Shown here piece after piece: positions 9,184 to 19,600 of a DNA stretch of 64,000 nucleotides. The translations under genes were made by a program, and so were the position numbers. The notes beneath the pieces are model-generated. The model saw only the letters and a program-made list of their open reading frames with translations. It was not told where the DNA came from and ran no database searches. How positions within the stretch are numbered: position 1 is the stretch's first letter; every line of letters starts with the position of its first letter. Source of the stretch: Bacteroides salyersiae WAL 10018 = DSM 18765 = JCM 12988 (lineage in GTDB: Bacteria; Bacteroidota; Bacteroidia; Bacteroidales; Bacteroidaceae); the NCBI RefSeq assembly GCF_000381365.1, contig NZ_KB905466.1, forward strand, positions 1,757,207 to 1,821,206. Direction: 5' to 3'.

Positions 9184-12100
9184 TTACTTCTTTATTACTT
9201 TCAATGCTTTTAGAATCTTAGTATCCTGTTTTATATTAATAAAATAAATACCAGCAGCACCATTTACACTTAAATGGATATTTTCGCCATCGGCTACCGT
9301 AGTTTCTTTTGCATCAATCATTTTTCCTGCAGCATCAAATACTTCAATAGCGTATGTACCCTCGTTTGCAAAACGAATATTCAATTCATCTACAAACGGA
9401 TTCGGGTAAGCATTATAAGCAATTTCCAATTCGTTATCAGCAAAACCGACTCCACCATCTGTCACTGTTACCGAACGATAAGTTTTGGATACTGATCCCC
9501 AACCGTTCTCCAATGTCAAAATAGCGTTGAATTCACCTTCTGAAGGATAAGCTGCTACTACACTACCGGCTTCACCCGTTCCTGTAATATCACCTTGAAT
9601 TTGAGCCTCTTCTAATTTCCAAGATGGTTTAGTTTCAACTTTAAAGATACTACCAGAAATAAATGGTGCACCTGTTCCATAAGTGATATCTACCGGAACA
9701 TATTGGTTCACACCCTGGGAAACTGTCTTAATTTCGGTCATATAACCTTTTAAAGTCTTATTACTTCCTGTACTGAGAATTTCATTATTCTCATTCGGTT
9801 CAGTTTCAAAATCCCAGTAGCCAATCAACGACTCCGGTATTACAGTTTGATGCTCCATTGACTTTTTCACTTCTTCAGCAGTCAGCCCTTTATTATATAA
9901 TTGGAATTCATCTAAATATCCATCAAAGCCTGCTCTATTGGCAGCAATACCACCTACCATAATCGTATAAGAATTCTTCCAGTCCTTTACATTCGTTATA
10001 CCACCTCCGGAATTAATCAGCTTACCATTAACATATAACGATACATTACGTCCATTTTGATAATCAACAACAACTGCCAAATGATACCATTGATTAGGAA
10101 CAAAAGTAAAGTCCTCTGCTATAATTTTAGTTTCCGAACCTGCTCCAGATTCTTTTTTCTTCAAATTAAACGATAACTTATTATCCGAAGCTTGGATATG
10201 AGTCCAAAGCCATCCCCAATCGCTATCGGGCCAACGATCTTCAGCAGCACGTATATTTAAAAGATGCGTACCATCGCTTATGTGATTAAATACAGCCGGT
10301 TTGAACCAAAAAGCAATGGTAAAAGGAGACTGGCTATTAAAATTCAATTGATCGGCTGGAACTCCAAAAGCAATTTCATTTAATCTTAAGCCACGCGAAA
10401 CATATCCATCTGCATTACGTCCGATATATTTATATGTTACCTTATCACCCTTTTCTATCGAAATGGGACTATCGCTGTCATTGGCCGTCAGCGTTTTTAT
10501 TTCCGGCATAGCCCCTACTTCTTCAGAAGAAATCTGAATCAAGGCTTGATGTAATTCTATGTTTTCCCCAGAAGTAATACGAAGATCATAAATACCAATT
10601 TCACTAAGAGCTGTTTCAAGTGATACAGAACTCGGGAAGTCTTTTACAACAACACCTGTCTGCGCATTCAGAATTTCCCACTTATCAGCCGGTGCATGAG
10701 TCGGATCAATATATTTAATCGCAAATGTCTCACCACTCTTAATCACCGGTTTATCGATTTCAATACCTTCTACAGTTGAATTATCCGGTGTATCCAACCA
10801 TCCTGTCCATGCAATTTCTGATTCACTCTTACCGTCCAAAGCAACAGCCGATACTCCTAACTTAACCTTTTTATCACCATTTACATCAAACGGAGCACTC
10901 ACTACATAAGCAGCCCATGAAGTAGTAGCCGTACACATAACAGGTTCACCACCTTCTTGTTGGATATAAATCTTATAATACCAAGTATTGACATCTTCAT
11001 TATAAATAGGATCTTCCGGATGAGCAGCATCACGATCTTTCATCTTAAAGAACACTTTGAAATCCAATCCCTTATAATTGGCAGCCAACAACTTCTGATT
11101 GGTAATTATCGGCTGATTCGGAGTTAGAGCATCAGAACGTGTTAATGAAATTTCTCCAATCAACACTTTAAAATCCGCAGATGTCTTTTCAAATCTTAAA
11201 CCGAGCATAGCAAGCGTCTCTTTGTTCAATCTCAAAGTACCGGGAAGCGTACCTACTTTAATTGTCTTTGCAACCCATTCCTTGCTTGAAGTAATATTAT
11301 TTCCAACAGTAGCCGAAACTTCTGTACCTTCCTTACCTTCTGCAGAACATGCAACAGCTACAGAACCTGTACCGCTGACAACTTTATAACGAATAGTCAG
11401 CACATCACCACTTTTCAGCGAATATTGTGTTTTAAACAGATGAAGATATTCTCTATCTGTTTGGCCTGCTATAGAAAGACAAGAACCACCAAACCAAGCA
11501 TCGTCCCAAGTAAATTCTGCTTTCAAACCTTTGCTCGGCACATCTGTCACATCTCTTCCCATAAAATTGGCAGTAAACCACCATCTCCATGTAGGTAAAT
11601 AATCCTGCATACCAATATTGTACCATTCATTTTTGAATGTTGTTTCACCTTTCACATTAAAGAAAGTACCGTTACCCAAATTAAAATAAGTAACAAAAGG
11701 CTCTGCAGCCAAATCATCGGAAGCTAATACACTACGTGCCGTAATGAATTTAGAGAATCCATGGAAATCTGTAGCAGTGGTAGAATGTCTCAATATATTT
11801 TGGATTTTCAAATCATTTACGGGATTATAAGTAGACCCTGTAAATACATTCTCACTAATCAACTGATACGTTTTTTGTTTAGTCAACGGACTAGATCCCA
11901 ACTCACCTCTTCCTTCAAAAATCATATTCATATTGTGTGCTCCCCAAATACCTACAGATATTTCAGCATTCTTCAAAGCAATCCAATCGGCCACAGATCT
12001 GCCTTGAAAGTCCATACCACCATATACATCATAAGAGGAACGTCCCGCAAAACTTTTTGCTGTACTCTGAGAAGTAGACAAACCACTTGCACCCCAGTTA

Positions 12101-12930
12101 TAATTCATAAAATATGCATCGGATGTAGGATTTCCATTCCAGTGGAACCAATCTTGATTTGAAGAACTAAGGGCATCACCTCCCCCTACGGTTCCCCCGC
12201 TCGTCATCAAAGAGTACCATGCATTCGTAAAATACGGCCACTTTGCTGCTTCACGCTTGGCAAAACACTGAGACAACAATGTCTTCAATCCATCAGCACT
12301 TAAACCACTACCAATACTAAACTCTGAATTATAACCTATTCCATCAATACCATAATAACGCAGAAATTTCAATAATTTATCTGCACCACCATCGATCATA
12401 GCTTTCATTGTTTGTCCATGGCCACCATCAGTAGCGGTAACTGTTGAAGCCCAAGGCACGGAAGCCAGCGTCGATGTTCTTACGCCATTCTTATGGCAAA
12501 TATCAGTAAAAGCACCGGCCATACGAATCATAGGAGCAGTCCAATTACCATAAATATCCACATAGCTCCACATACTAAACACTTCGGAATCAAAAAAGTA
12601 AGAAGGAAGTGATTTCCACCCCCCACCATCAGCAGTACCGATTGGACACCACCAGATCAGTTTTCTATCCGGAGTCATTTCCGGATCAACTTGTGTAGCC
12701 GAATTGGTGAAACGTTCTTTAGGCTTCACACGAGAAATAAAGAATTCTTCATCTTCAGCTGCTGCATCTGAAAATAAAGGAGTTCCCGGTTGCCAATTAG
12801 AATAAGCTTCATAAAAAGGCACACTCTTACTACTTTCGTTCACATACATCGAATGCGATGGAACTTGGGCGAATGCCGCACTACTCACTAACAGGCAGGC
12901 CCCTACATAATAATGTCTGATTTTTCCCAT
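9184..12930 (-). CDS. Secreted GH85 endo-beta-N-acetylglucosaminidase
   Basis: Cleaves the GlcNAc-beta-1,4-GlcNAc core of N-glycans. The 1248-residue protein starts with a signal peptide (cleavage near SSAAFA, residue 21) and has no lipobox. The GH85 barrel spans about residues 90-430; the catalytic Asn-x-Glu is visible in YYGIDGIGYNSEF (N201, E203), the expected pair for substrate-assisted catalysis. After it come a galactose-binding-like beta-sandwich (about 455-610), Fn3/Ig-like modules (about 620-840), a LamG domain (about 870-1065), a PKD-like module, and a C-terminal Por-secretion-like tail beginning near AYNAYPNPFVDELNI (about 1165). It follows the Ig-like lipoprotein gene by 69 bases. 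Its place beside SusCD and a sialidase points to sialylated N-glycoproteins as target. Confidence 0.9.
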   Translation of the reverse strand: MGKIRHYYVGACLLVSSAAFAQVPSHSMYVNESSKSVPFYEAYSNWQPGTPLFSDAAAEDEEFFISRVKPKERFTNSATQVDPEMTPDRKLIWWCPIGTADGGGWKSLPSYFFDSEVFSMWSYVDIYGNWTAPMIRMAGAFTDICHKNGVRTSTLASVPWASTVTATDGGHGQTMKAMIDGGADKLLKFLRYYGIDGIGYNSEFSIGSGLSADGLKTLLSQCFAKREAAKWPYFTNAWYSLMTSGGTVGGGDALSSSNQDWFHWNGNPTSDAYFMNYNWGASGLSTSQSTAKSFAGRSSYDVYGGMDFQGRSVADWIALKNAEISVGIWGAHNMNMIFEGRGELGSSPLTKQKTYQLISENVFTGSTYNPVNDLKIQNILRHSTTATDFHGFSKFITARSVLASDDLAAEPFVTYFNLGNGTFFNVKGETTFKNEWYNIGMQDYLPTWRWWFTANFMGRDVTDVPSKGLKAEFTWDDAWFGGSCLSIAGQTDREYLHLFKTQYSLKSGDVLTIRYKVVSGTGSVAVACSAEGKEGTEVSATVGNNITSSKEWVAKTIKVGTLPGTLRLNKETLAMLGLRFEKTSADFKVLIGEISLTRSDALTPNQPIITNQKLLAANYKGLDFKVFFKMKDRDAAHPEDPIYNEDVNTWYYKIYIQQEGGEPVMCTATTSWAAYVVSAPFDVNGDKKVKLGVSAVALDGKSESEIAWTGWLDTPDNSTVEGIEIDKPVIKSGETFAIKYIDPTHAPADKWEILNAQTGVVVKDFPSSVSLETALSEIGIYDLRITSGENIELHQALIQISSEEVGAMPEIKTLTANDSDSPISIEKGDKVTYKYIGRNADGYVSRGLRLNEIAFGVPADQLNFNSQSPFTIAFWFKPAVFNHISDGTHLLNIRAAEDRWPDSDWGWLWTHIQASDNKLSFNLKKKESGAGSETKIIAEDFTFVPNQWYHLAVVVDYQNGRNVSLYVNGKLINSGGGITNVKDWKNSYTIMVGGIAANRAGFDGYLDEFQLYNKGLTAEEVKKSMEHQTVIPESLIGYWDFETEPNENNEILSTGSNKTLKGYMTEIKTVSQGVNQYVPVDITYGTGAPFISGSIFKVETKPSWKLEEAQIQGDITGTGEAGSVVAAYPSEGEFNAILTLENGWGSVSKTYRSVTVTDGGVGFADNELEIAYNAYPNPFVDELNIRFANEGTYAIEVFDAAGKMIDAKETTVADGENIHLSVNGAAGIYFINIKQDTKILKALKVIKK

Positions 12931-12953
12931 AAATATAAATTAATTAGATTATA

Positions 12954-12977
12954 TTCCGGAGTACTTCTACTCCGGAA
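12954..12977 (-). other. Perfect hairpin in the leader of GH85
   Basis: TTCCGGAGTA and TACTCCGGAA form a perfect 10-bp stem with a 4-base loop, about 24 bases before the GH85 ATG. No T-run follows on the minus strand, so a processing or mRNA-stabilising role is more likely than termination. Confidence 0.6.
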
Positions 12978-12999
12978 CTAAACAGAAAATATAAACGCT

Positions 13000-14853
13000 C
13001 TACAAGTTAACAGTACCATTAATGGTAGCCTGTTTCCCAGCAATTCCAACTTTCAAATTAAAGACCAGTTTCCCATTTTCCACTTTCAATGTACCACTCA
13101 ATAAACTTACAGTTTCATCATTCAAACTATACGTGACTTGACCTGACAAATCTGCACCTATGGTATAGGTATGTGCATCTTCCAAATTAACGTCCTGATC
13201 AAAATTGAAAATTAAATAATTTGTGAAATCTCCTTGATCAAGTTCTTCTGGAATAAAAATCAAAAGTTCTTTTGTTGTTTGCCGTTCCCAGCTGAATCTA
13301 TCATCGAATGTTACATCATAAATTTCAATAATACCGGCGTCTTTCACTGTTATTTCCTTTTCCGCCTTCACTGTATTACCTTTATCATCCTTTATTGAAA
13401 CTGCTATAGCAGTCTTTCCTGCAGCAATAGTAGTTACAACTCCTTCATTATCCACCGTAGCGACTTGTTCATTAGAAGAAGTCCAAGTATAGCGATCTTC
13501 TGGAATATTTTTCACATTAGCCTTTACTTCAGTAGCTAATTTGAAAGATTCACCCGCATAATAAGAAGCAGTTCCATCTACAAAACTAATAGAAGTAACC
13601 TTCAATAAAACAATAAAATGGCATTTATCACTCTTATCTCTTGACGTAGCAATAATATCCACTTCCCCTGGTGAGCGGAATACAACTAATCCTTCACTGC
13701 CTACCGTTGCTATATTTTCATCAGAAGAAGACCACTTTATAGGCCAGTAATCTGTAATGCCAAAGGGTGCTACATCAACTTCCGGAAACAAATTATAGAA
13801 AAGAACATCTTCTATTGTATATTGTGAATTAAGCATTGTCACAGATTCAACATAATAGTCGTTCTTATCATAAATCTCACAACTTGCTGTTACTTTTCGC
13901 CCTTCCGCTTCCACTGTCACAACTGCATTCCCCGGCACTCCTCCGGAAGTAACTACAATAAAATATTCTCCAGGAGCCTCTTCACTAAGTCCACGTTTAT
14001 TCACGACCAACCCTTCACCTGAAGTCGTTACTTTAAAATCAATGCTATTAATAGTCGTCTGGTCATCCGGATATGCTTTATAATATACTACAATCGTGTC
14101 TTTCCCCTTATCATCATTATTAATAGTAAATTTATAACTGCTCTGTTCAATCTCTGTAATATCAGCTCCTGTAAAAGACATTAACGATAAATACAATTTT
14201 ACTTTTACATATACTTCACATTCTATTTCTGCTCCCCCTAACTTAGCCGTTATCTTTATAGGTTCTTCTTGTTGCACATTTTGTGGATGAATACCTATTT
14301 TATAGGTACCCTCTTGAGTAGTTTCTTGCAATTTGCTTGCATCATCCACTAACAGAACCGCCTCATCAGAAGATATAAATTCTAATGGATAGAGTTTCAA
14401 TAAATCCGGATCAATAGTTAGAACCAATGAATCTGAAATAGTACTCGGATTAATATAATATTTACTTTGTTCAAACGAGAAAGTCGGGTCAGTTGGACCA
14501 ATACGTTCTGCTACTGTCACAATCGCCAGCAAATAACGTCCATCCTGAAGCGTTGCCTTTACAACAGCCTGCCCATAATTAACTCCCGTTACTTTACCAG
14601 CCTCATCTATCGTCAAGACATTTCCTTGTATGCCCTCTTCTGGTGTTTCATCTTTTATTGACCAGACAACGGTCCCCGGAAATAAATCTTCTCCTTCAGC
14701 AAGTACCTGAAATTGATAAGATTCATTTGGATATACTGTCACTGCGGTTTTAGACATCTTAACATATTCCACATCATCATCTTTACAACCCACCAAACTT
14801 AGACAGGCAGTAAATAATGTCAAGATAAAATATACATATTTCTTAGTTATCAT
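13000..14853 (-). CDS. Ig-like (Big_2) surface lipoprotein of the glycan locus
   Basis: A 617-residue lipoprotein: signal peptide with lipobox CLSLVGC (Cys 23), followed by KDDD, the acidic stretch that typically marks export to the Bacteroides surface. It contains several bacterial Ig-like modules: one at about 31-115 (VTVYPNESYQFQVLAEG...GKVTGVNYGQAVVKATL), others at about 340-430 and 435-515 (WTSSNEQVATVDNEGVVTTI), and a C-terminal beta domain (about 525-617). No catalytic motifs seen. Its position after SusD by 24 bases suggests a SusE/F-like surface glycan-binding protein that helps hold the substrate. Binding itself is inferred from context only. Confidence 0.78.
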   Translation of the reverse strand: MITKKYVYFILTLFTACLSLVGCKDDDVEYVKMSKTAVTVYPNESYQFQVLAEGEDLFPGTVVWSIKDETPEEGIQGNVLTIDEAGKVTGVNYGQAVVKATLQDGRYLLAIVTVAERIGPTDPTFSFEQSKYYINPSTISDSLVLTIDPDLLKLYPLEFISSDEAVLLVDDASKLQETTQEGTYKIGIHPQNVQQEEPIKITAKLGGAEIECEVYVKVKLYLSLMSFTGADITEIEQSSYKFTINNDDKGKDTIVVYYKAYPDDQTTINSIDFKVTTSGEGLVVNKRGLSEEAPGEYFIVVTSGGVPGNAVVTVEAEGRKVTASCEIYDKNDYYVESVTMLNSQYTIEDVLFYNLFPEVDVAPFGITDYWPIKWSSSDENIATVGSEGLVVFRSPGEVDIIATSRDKSDKCHFIVLLKVTSISFVDGTASYYAGESFKLATEVKANVKNIPEDRYTWTSSNEQVATVDNEGVVTTIAAGKTAIAVSIKDDKGNTVKAEKEITVKDAGIIEIYDVTFDDRFSWERQTTKELLIFIPEELDQGDFTNYLIFNFDQDVNLEDAHTYTIGADLSGQVTYSLNDETVSLLSGTLKVENGKLVFNLKVGIAGKQATINGTVNL

Positions 14854-14877
14854 ATTTTTTTTATTAATAGTTAGCTA

Positions 14878-16623
14878 TTAAAAATTCTTTGGAATGATAC
14901 GATTATTTTCATCGCGTCCTTCTGTCGGTACATCCCACCAAACACGAGTACCAGCGGTATTATCTCCTCCAAGCGCAACTTCAATATTAGGAATATTCAC
15001 TTGCTCATTCGAAGTGCTTTCACCAAACGGTATACGCCGTATCTGCAATTCATTATCAAATGATTTATCCGGCCAATTCCTGGGCACTCCGTTCACTTCT
15101 TCTACAACAGGAAACAGTCTGGGATATCCTGTACGACGGAATGTAGTCCATGCCTCAGCTGACTGTGGGAAATTAGCAATATACTTTTGAGTGACAATCT
15201 TCTCTAATTTCACTTCGTCAGAGTCCCCCTCATCCCATTTTACCCCAACTTGCACACCACGGGTTTGATCCGTTTCACTAAATTCAGGCTGATAATAATC
15301 TTTATAAACTATTTTCGTATTAGCAGCCGTCTGTTTCAAATAAGCATCAGCCGCACCAGATAACCCATTCTCTTCAAAAACCTTTCTGATACCTTGCTCA
15401 TAAAAATCCTTAGCACTGGTACCCCCGACATTCCAATTTCTCAATTTAGCTTCAGAAAGAAGAAAAAGGACCTCAGTCACTTTAAAGAAATTACGCGGCA
15501 TATATTTCACTTGAAATTTAGAGAATGCCTTGTAACCGTTCTCTGCCGGGCTCGGGTCAACAGAGCATCCTTGACGCATACCGACACACTCTTTTGCAAC
15601 ATCCAGTGTTTTTTTACCAGATGTTTTAGAATTAATAACCGCTCCATTTTTAGAAAACCACACTTCAAGCAACGGATTATTATAACGTTTCATGATGTTT
15701 TCTAAAGAAGCTCCTAAACGAGAATCCTCCCACTCGGCACTAATTTTATGAAGAGGATGTTGATAAGTACTACCATTATCCGTAGGCAATCCAAAATCTT
15801 CAGTAAGCAACCCTATTTCATCATTAGCAGCACTTTCCGCAATAGTCTGTGCGTCTCCCGGATTCACTTTTACCATATTCAATGCCATTCTCAGCCGTAT
15901 AGAATTGGCAAACCTCACCCAATTCTTCCAATCACCTTTTGAATACCCTTCTTTTTCACCTTCTACCCGTTTCAACATTTCAGCAGACGTTTTTTTTTCT
16001 TTCAAAGTAGCAATCGCCTCTTCCAAGTCAGTAAAGATTGCCTTATATGTATCCTCACAAGACAAATATTCAAGTGGATTGGTCTCTTTCAATTTTCGAT
16101 AGTCATTATAAGGAATCACACCAAAGAAATCAACTAATTCATGCATACTGTAAGCATACAAAATTTGAGCGATTGCTTTCCATTCTGGATTTCCATGACT
16201 TTCTGCAAAAAAATAAGCGTGATAAAGTTGCGGAAATAATTTCTGACTCTCACCGAGAGGACCACCATAATACCCATTCGGATAATCATACGTATGATAT
16301 AGAGGTTGGCCAAAGTCGAATTTACTTTTTGAAACAGTGCAATATCCTGCAAATACATCTATATTGGTATTACGCTGATATTGATATTTATGTTCTCTAA
16401 AATCAATCACATATTCCATTGCTTGGCGTAGTTCTCCTTCCAATACCTCATCAGAAACATCTCCCATATCAATTCCATCACCTCCTGAAGTATCACTCTG
16501 CTTATCATCAATAATTTGCCAATCCGGATAATCAAACGCATCCCCACAACTTCCCATTATTAAAGAGGTGGTAGCCAATAAGCCATAAAAGAATATTGAT
16601 TTATATATTTTTTTCATCTTCAA
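14878..16623 (-). CDS. SusD/RagB-family glycan-binding lipoprotein
   Basis: A 581-residue lipoprotein with lipobox SLIMGSC (Cys 26), then a TPR-rich alpha-helical core typical of SusD-like proteins. The characteristic C-terminal motifs of the family are present: YMPRNFFKVTEVLFLLSEA (near 375) and AWTTFRRTGYPRLFP (near 495). SusD proteins cap the SusC barrel on the cell surface and deliver oligosaccharides to it. Its start lies 7 bases after the SusC stop, the usual tight SusC-SusD pairing, so the two form one import complex. Confidence 0.93.
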   Translation of the reverse strand: MKMKKIYKSIFFYGLLATTSLIMGSCGDAFDYPDWQIIDDKQSDTSGGDGIDMGDVSDEVLEGELRQAMEYVIDFREHKYQYQRNTNIDVFAGYCTVSKSKFDFGQPLYHTYDYPNGYYGGPLGESQKLFPQLYHAYFFAESHGNPEWKAIAQILYAYSMHELVDFFGVIPYNDYRKLKETNPLEYLSCEDTYKAIFTDLEEAIATLKEKKTSAEMLKRVEGEKEGYSKGDWKNWVRFANSIRLRMALNMVKVNPGDAQTIAESAANDEIGLLTEDFGLPTDNGSTYQHPLHKISAEWEDSRLGASLENIMKRYNNPLLEVWFSKNGAVINSKTSGKKTLDVAKECVGMRQGCSVDPSPAENGYKAFSKFQVKYMPRNFFKVTEVLFLLSEAKLRNWNVGGTSAKDFYEQGIRKVFEENGLSGAADAYLKQTAANTKIVYKDYYQPEFSETDQTRGVQVGVKWDEGDSDEVKLEKIVTQKYIANFPQSAEAWTTFRRTGYPRLFPVVEEVNGVPRNWPDKSFDNELQIRRIPFGESTSNEQVNIPNIEVALGGDNTAGTRVWWDVPTEGRDENNRIIPKNF

Positions 16624-16630
16624 AAATCAA

Positions 16631-19600
16631 TTAATAGGTTAATTTTATATTAAAACCGAAACTACGGGTAGTCGGTAGTGTAAACGAATCGACTCCGCCA
16701 AAAGCATTAGCAGCAGTAGCAGATATATCCGGATCTACTGGTGAATCCTTATACAAGAATCCGATATTACGTGCAATCAAAGACAATGTTAAATGTTTGG
16801 AAGGGCCTAATAAATCATAGAATGTATATCCTAAAGAGATTTCACGAAGTCGCACATTTGTCCCCTTATAAATGCAATCCAGATGAGCACCACCTACAGT
16901 TTCATAATAGTTACGGGCTGTAATTTGTTGTCCATCAGGCAAAGTTACCATGCCATTATTTGTTAAACGTGCTTCTGCACTTCGCTCTGATAATCCTGCA
17001 AAATCCATTTCCGCCTGCGTTAGTGAAATTACTTTTCCACCTATCTTTCCATCAACCAAAAAATAAAGAGAGAAATCTTTGTAACTAAAAGTATTATTCC
17101 ATCCGAAATTAAATTTAGCATTTGTATTACCTAAATAACGACTGTATTCACTTGTCAACACGGGTTTTCCGTCTTGAATCTTAATTTTACCATCATCGCC
17201 ATATACAAAATCCTTTCCGTACAAGTCGCCATAAGATCCACCTTTAATAAATTTAGTCTGAATTTCCACACCGCTTGCACTCATAATACAATCATCAGTT
17301 GTTCCATCCGGTGCAGTATATGTATCCATAATTTTATTATCATTATAAGATAAATTCAAACCAGTGCTCCATCTAAAATCTTTTGTAGAAATGACATTAT
17401 AGTTGGTAGTAAACTCAATACCGCGATTTCTAATTTTACCTGAATTTATTGGCTTTGTTTGGCCGGTAGCTGTAGTTATTCTCATAAACTGATTTTCCAT
17501 AGTACTCTGATATATAGTTACGTCTAAATTCAGTTTATTATTAAATAATGTCGCATCCAATCCAACCTCGAACGCCCGAGTTGTTTCAGGTTTCGGATTA
17601 TCAAAAGTCGGATTTCTTGCTCCGATAGTTCCTGTTAACGGATTTGCAAACTGCGCAGCATAAAATTCCGCAGGGATAGAGTTACCAACCACACTATAAG
17701 ATGCCCTCAGCTTCATCGCGTCAAGTTTGGGCATATTAAAAGGTAACAATTCTTTTAATAAAAGATTACCTCCTACTGAATAGTATGGAAAACTTTTATA
17801 CTTACCATGAGTAGCGAACTGCTGAAATGCCTTTGACCAGTCATTACGGAAACTGACATCAATGTAACCTTTATCCCAAAATCCTACTTGTGCCGTTGCA
17901 AAAACAGCTGTTTCCCAATTTGTAGTAGGGGTCAGGTCTTGTCCAGTTAATAAAGTACCTTTATACCCCTCTTTGTTAGAGCCCAAGGCTCCTGGTATAG
18001 GATAAGGTATATTTGGAGAAACATATGTATTATCATTCGTCTTAGTCATATAAATAGAATGATCTTTAATGCGTTTAAAACTGGTACCTACTGTAGCATT
18101 AAATGAAATTTTCTCTTTAAATTTCTCCGTATATGTCAACAAATAATCCGAATAAATTTCACGATGGGAAGCTCTTGATCCCCAGTACGTAGCACCTAAG
18201 GTTTGATTTTTAGCCACACGAATAGTAGCTAATTCAAGCACTGTATTTTCATCATGAGTCTTATCCAAACTCACACGGGCTTGAGCTGACAAGCTTTTTA
18301 AAATCTGATACTTAGCAGTAAAAGAAGCCATAATACGATCACGTAAAGCTTCATCATTGATCGCATCTAACATAAAATAAGGATTATTGATATATGGGTT
18401 ATTTACCCACGGGAAATTTTGTACTGCCACTCCTTCCAAATTAGGATTCACAATATCATTTTCCACATTCGGATCCAGTGCCGGATTATATACTAATGGA
18501 TCATCTTTATCTGCAATATAAGTTCTATTTTTATCAAAATAACGTAAATCTACGGCAGAAGGAGTAAGGTATAATCCCGGAAGTGAACCTTTAGCTTTAC
18601 CAATAACAGGACGATTTATTGTTTTCTGAGTTACATAATTCAATGATAAGTCTAACTTTAGCTTATCATTAAACAGATTATAGCTTTGTTTGAAAAGAAG
18701 ATTATGTCTCACAAATTTATTTTTGTCCATCAACCCTTTCTGCGTTGTATTTCCATAAGAAAAATAAGTACTGGAATATTCTGTTCCACCATTCAAAGAA
18801 ATGGAATTGTTGTAAGTTTGCCCCGTTTTAAAAAAATCTGTTACATTATTTCTGGGATTTTTTGTTAAATAAGGAAACATAGCTAATTGATCATCAGTTA
18901 TATCAGAGATCTTATTTCCCCAAGCATTATAACGCACCTCACCACCAACGATTTCAGGAGCAAAAGTTTTCTGCTGTTCTGGATAAACCAAAGGTGTTTC
19001 TAAAGTTATATTACTGGAAAAATCAATTTTGACTTTCCCCTCACGTCCACTCTTTGTAGTAATGATAATAACACCATTGTTGGCCGCACTACCATATAAA
19101 GCAGCAGCATTAGGACCTTTTAATATAGATATATTGGCGATATCATCTGGATTAATAGTAGACAACAAATCACCACCGTCACGAGAAGCCGCCATCAGAA
19201 TTTCTTGAGATTGTCCCGACATTCCATTTGACATCGGAATACCATCTAAGACTATTAACGGCTGATTATTACCCAAAATAGAACTTTGCCCACGAAGCGT
19301 TATTTTAGAAGAACCGCCACCAGCTCCTGAAGAGTTAGGAGTAATCGTCAAACCGGCACTCTTTCCTTGCAATGAATTTACAAAATTTACATCTTTCGCA
19401 CGAGTCAATTCCTTTCCACCAATCTGTTGAGTAGCATAAGTCAAAGATTCCGCTTTTCTTTCAATACCCATTGCAGTAATTACAACTTCTCCCAATTGCT
19501 GTGAATCTTCTTTCATTATAATATTAAAAGAAGTCGCTCCTACCACCGGCAACACAATCGTTTTATATCCAATATAGGAAAACACCAATACGTCTTTATC

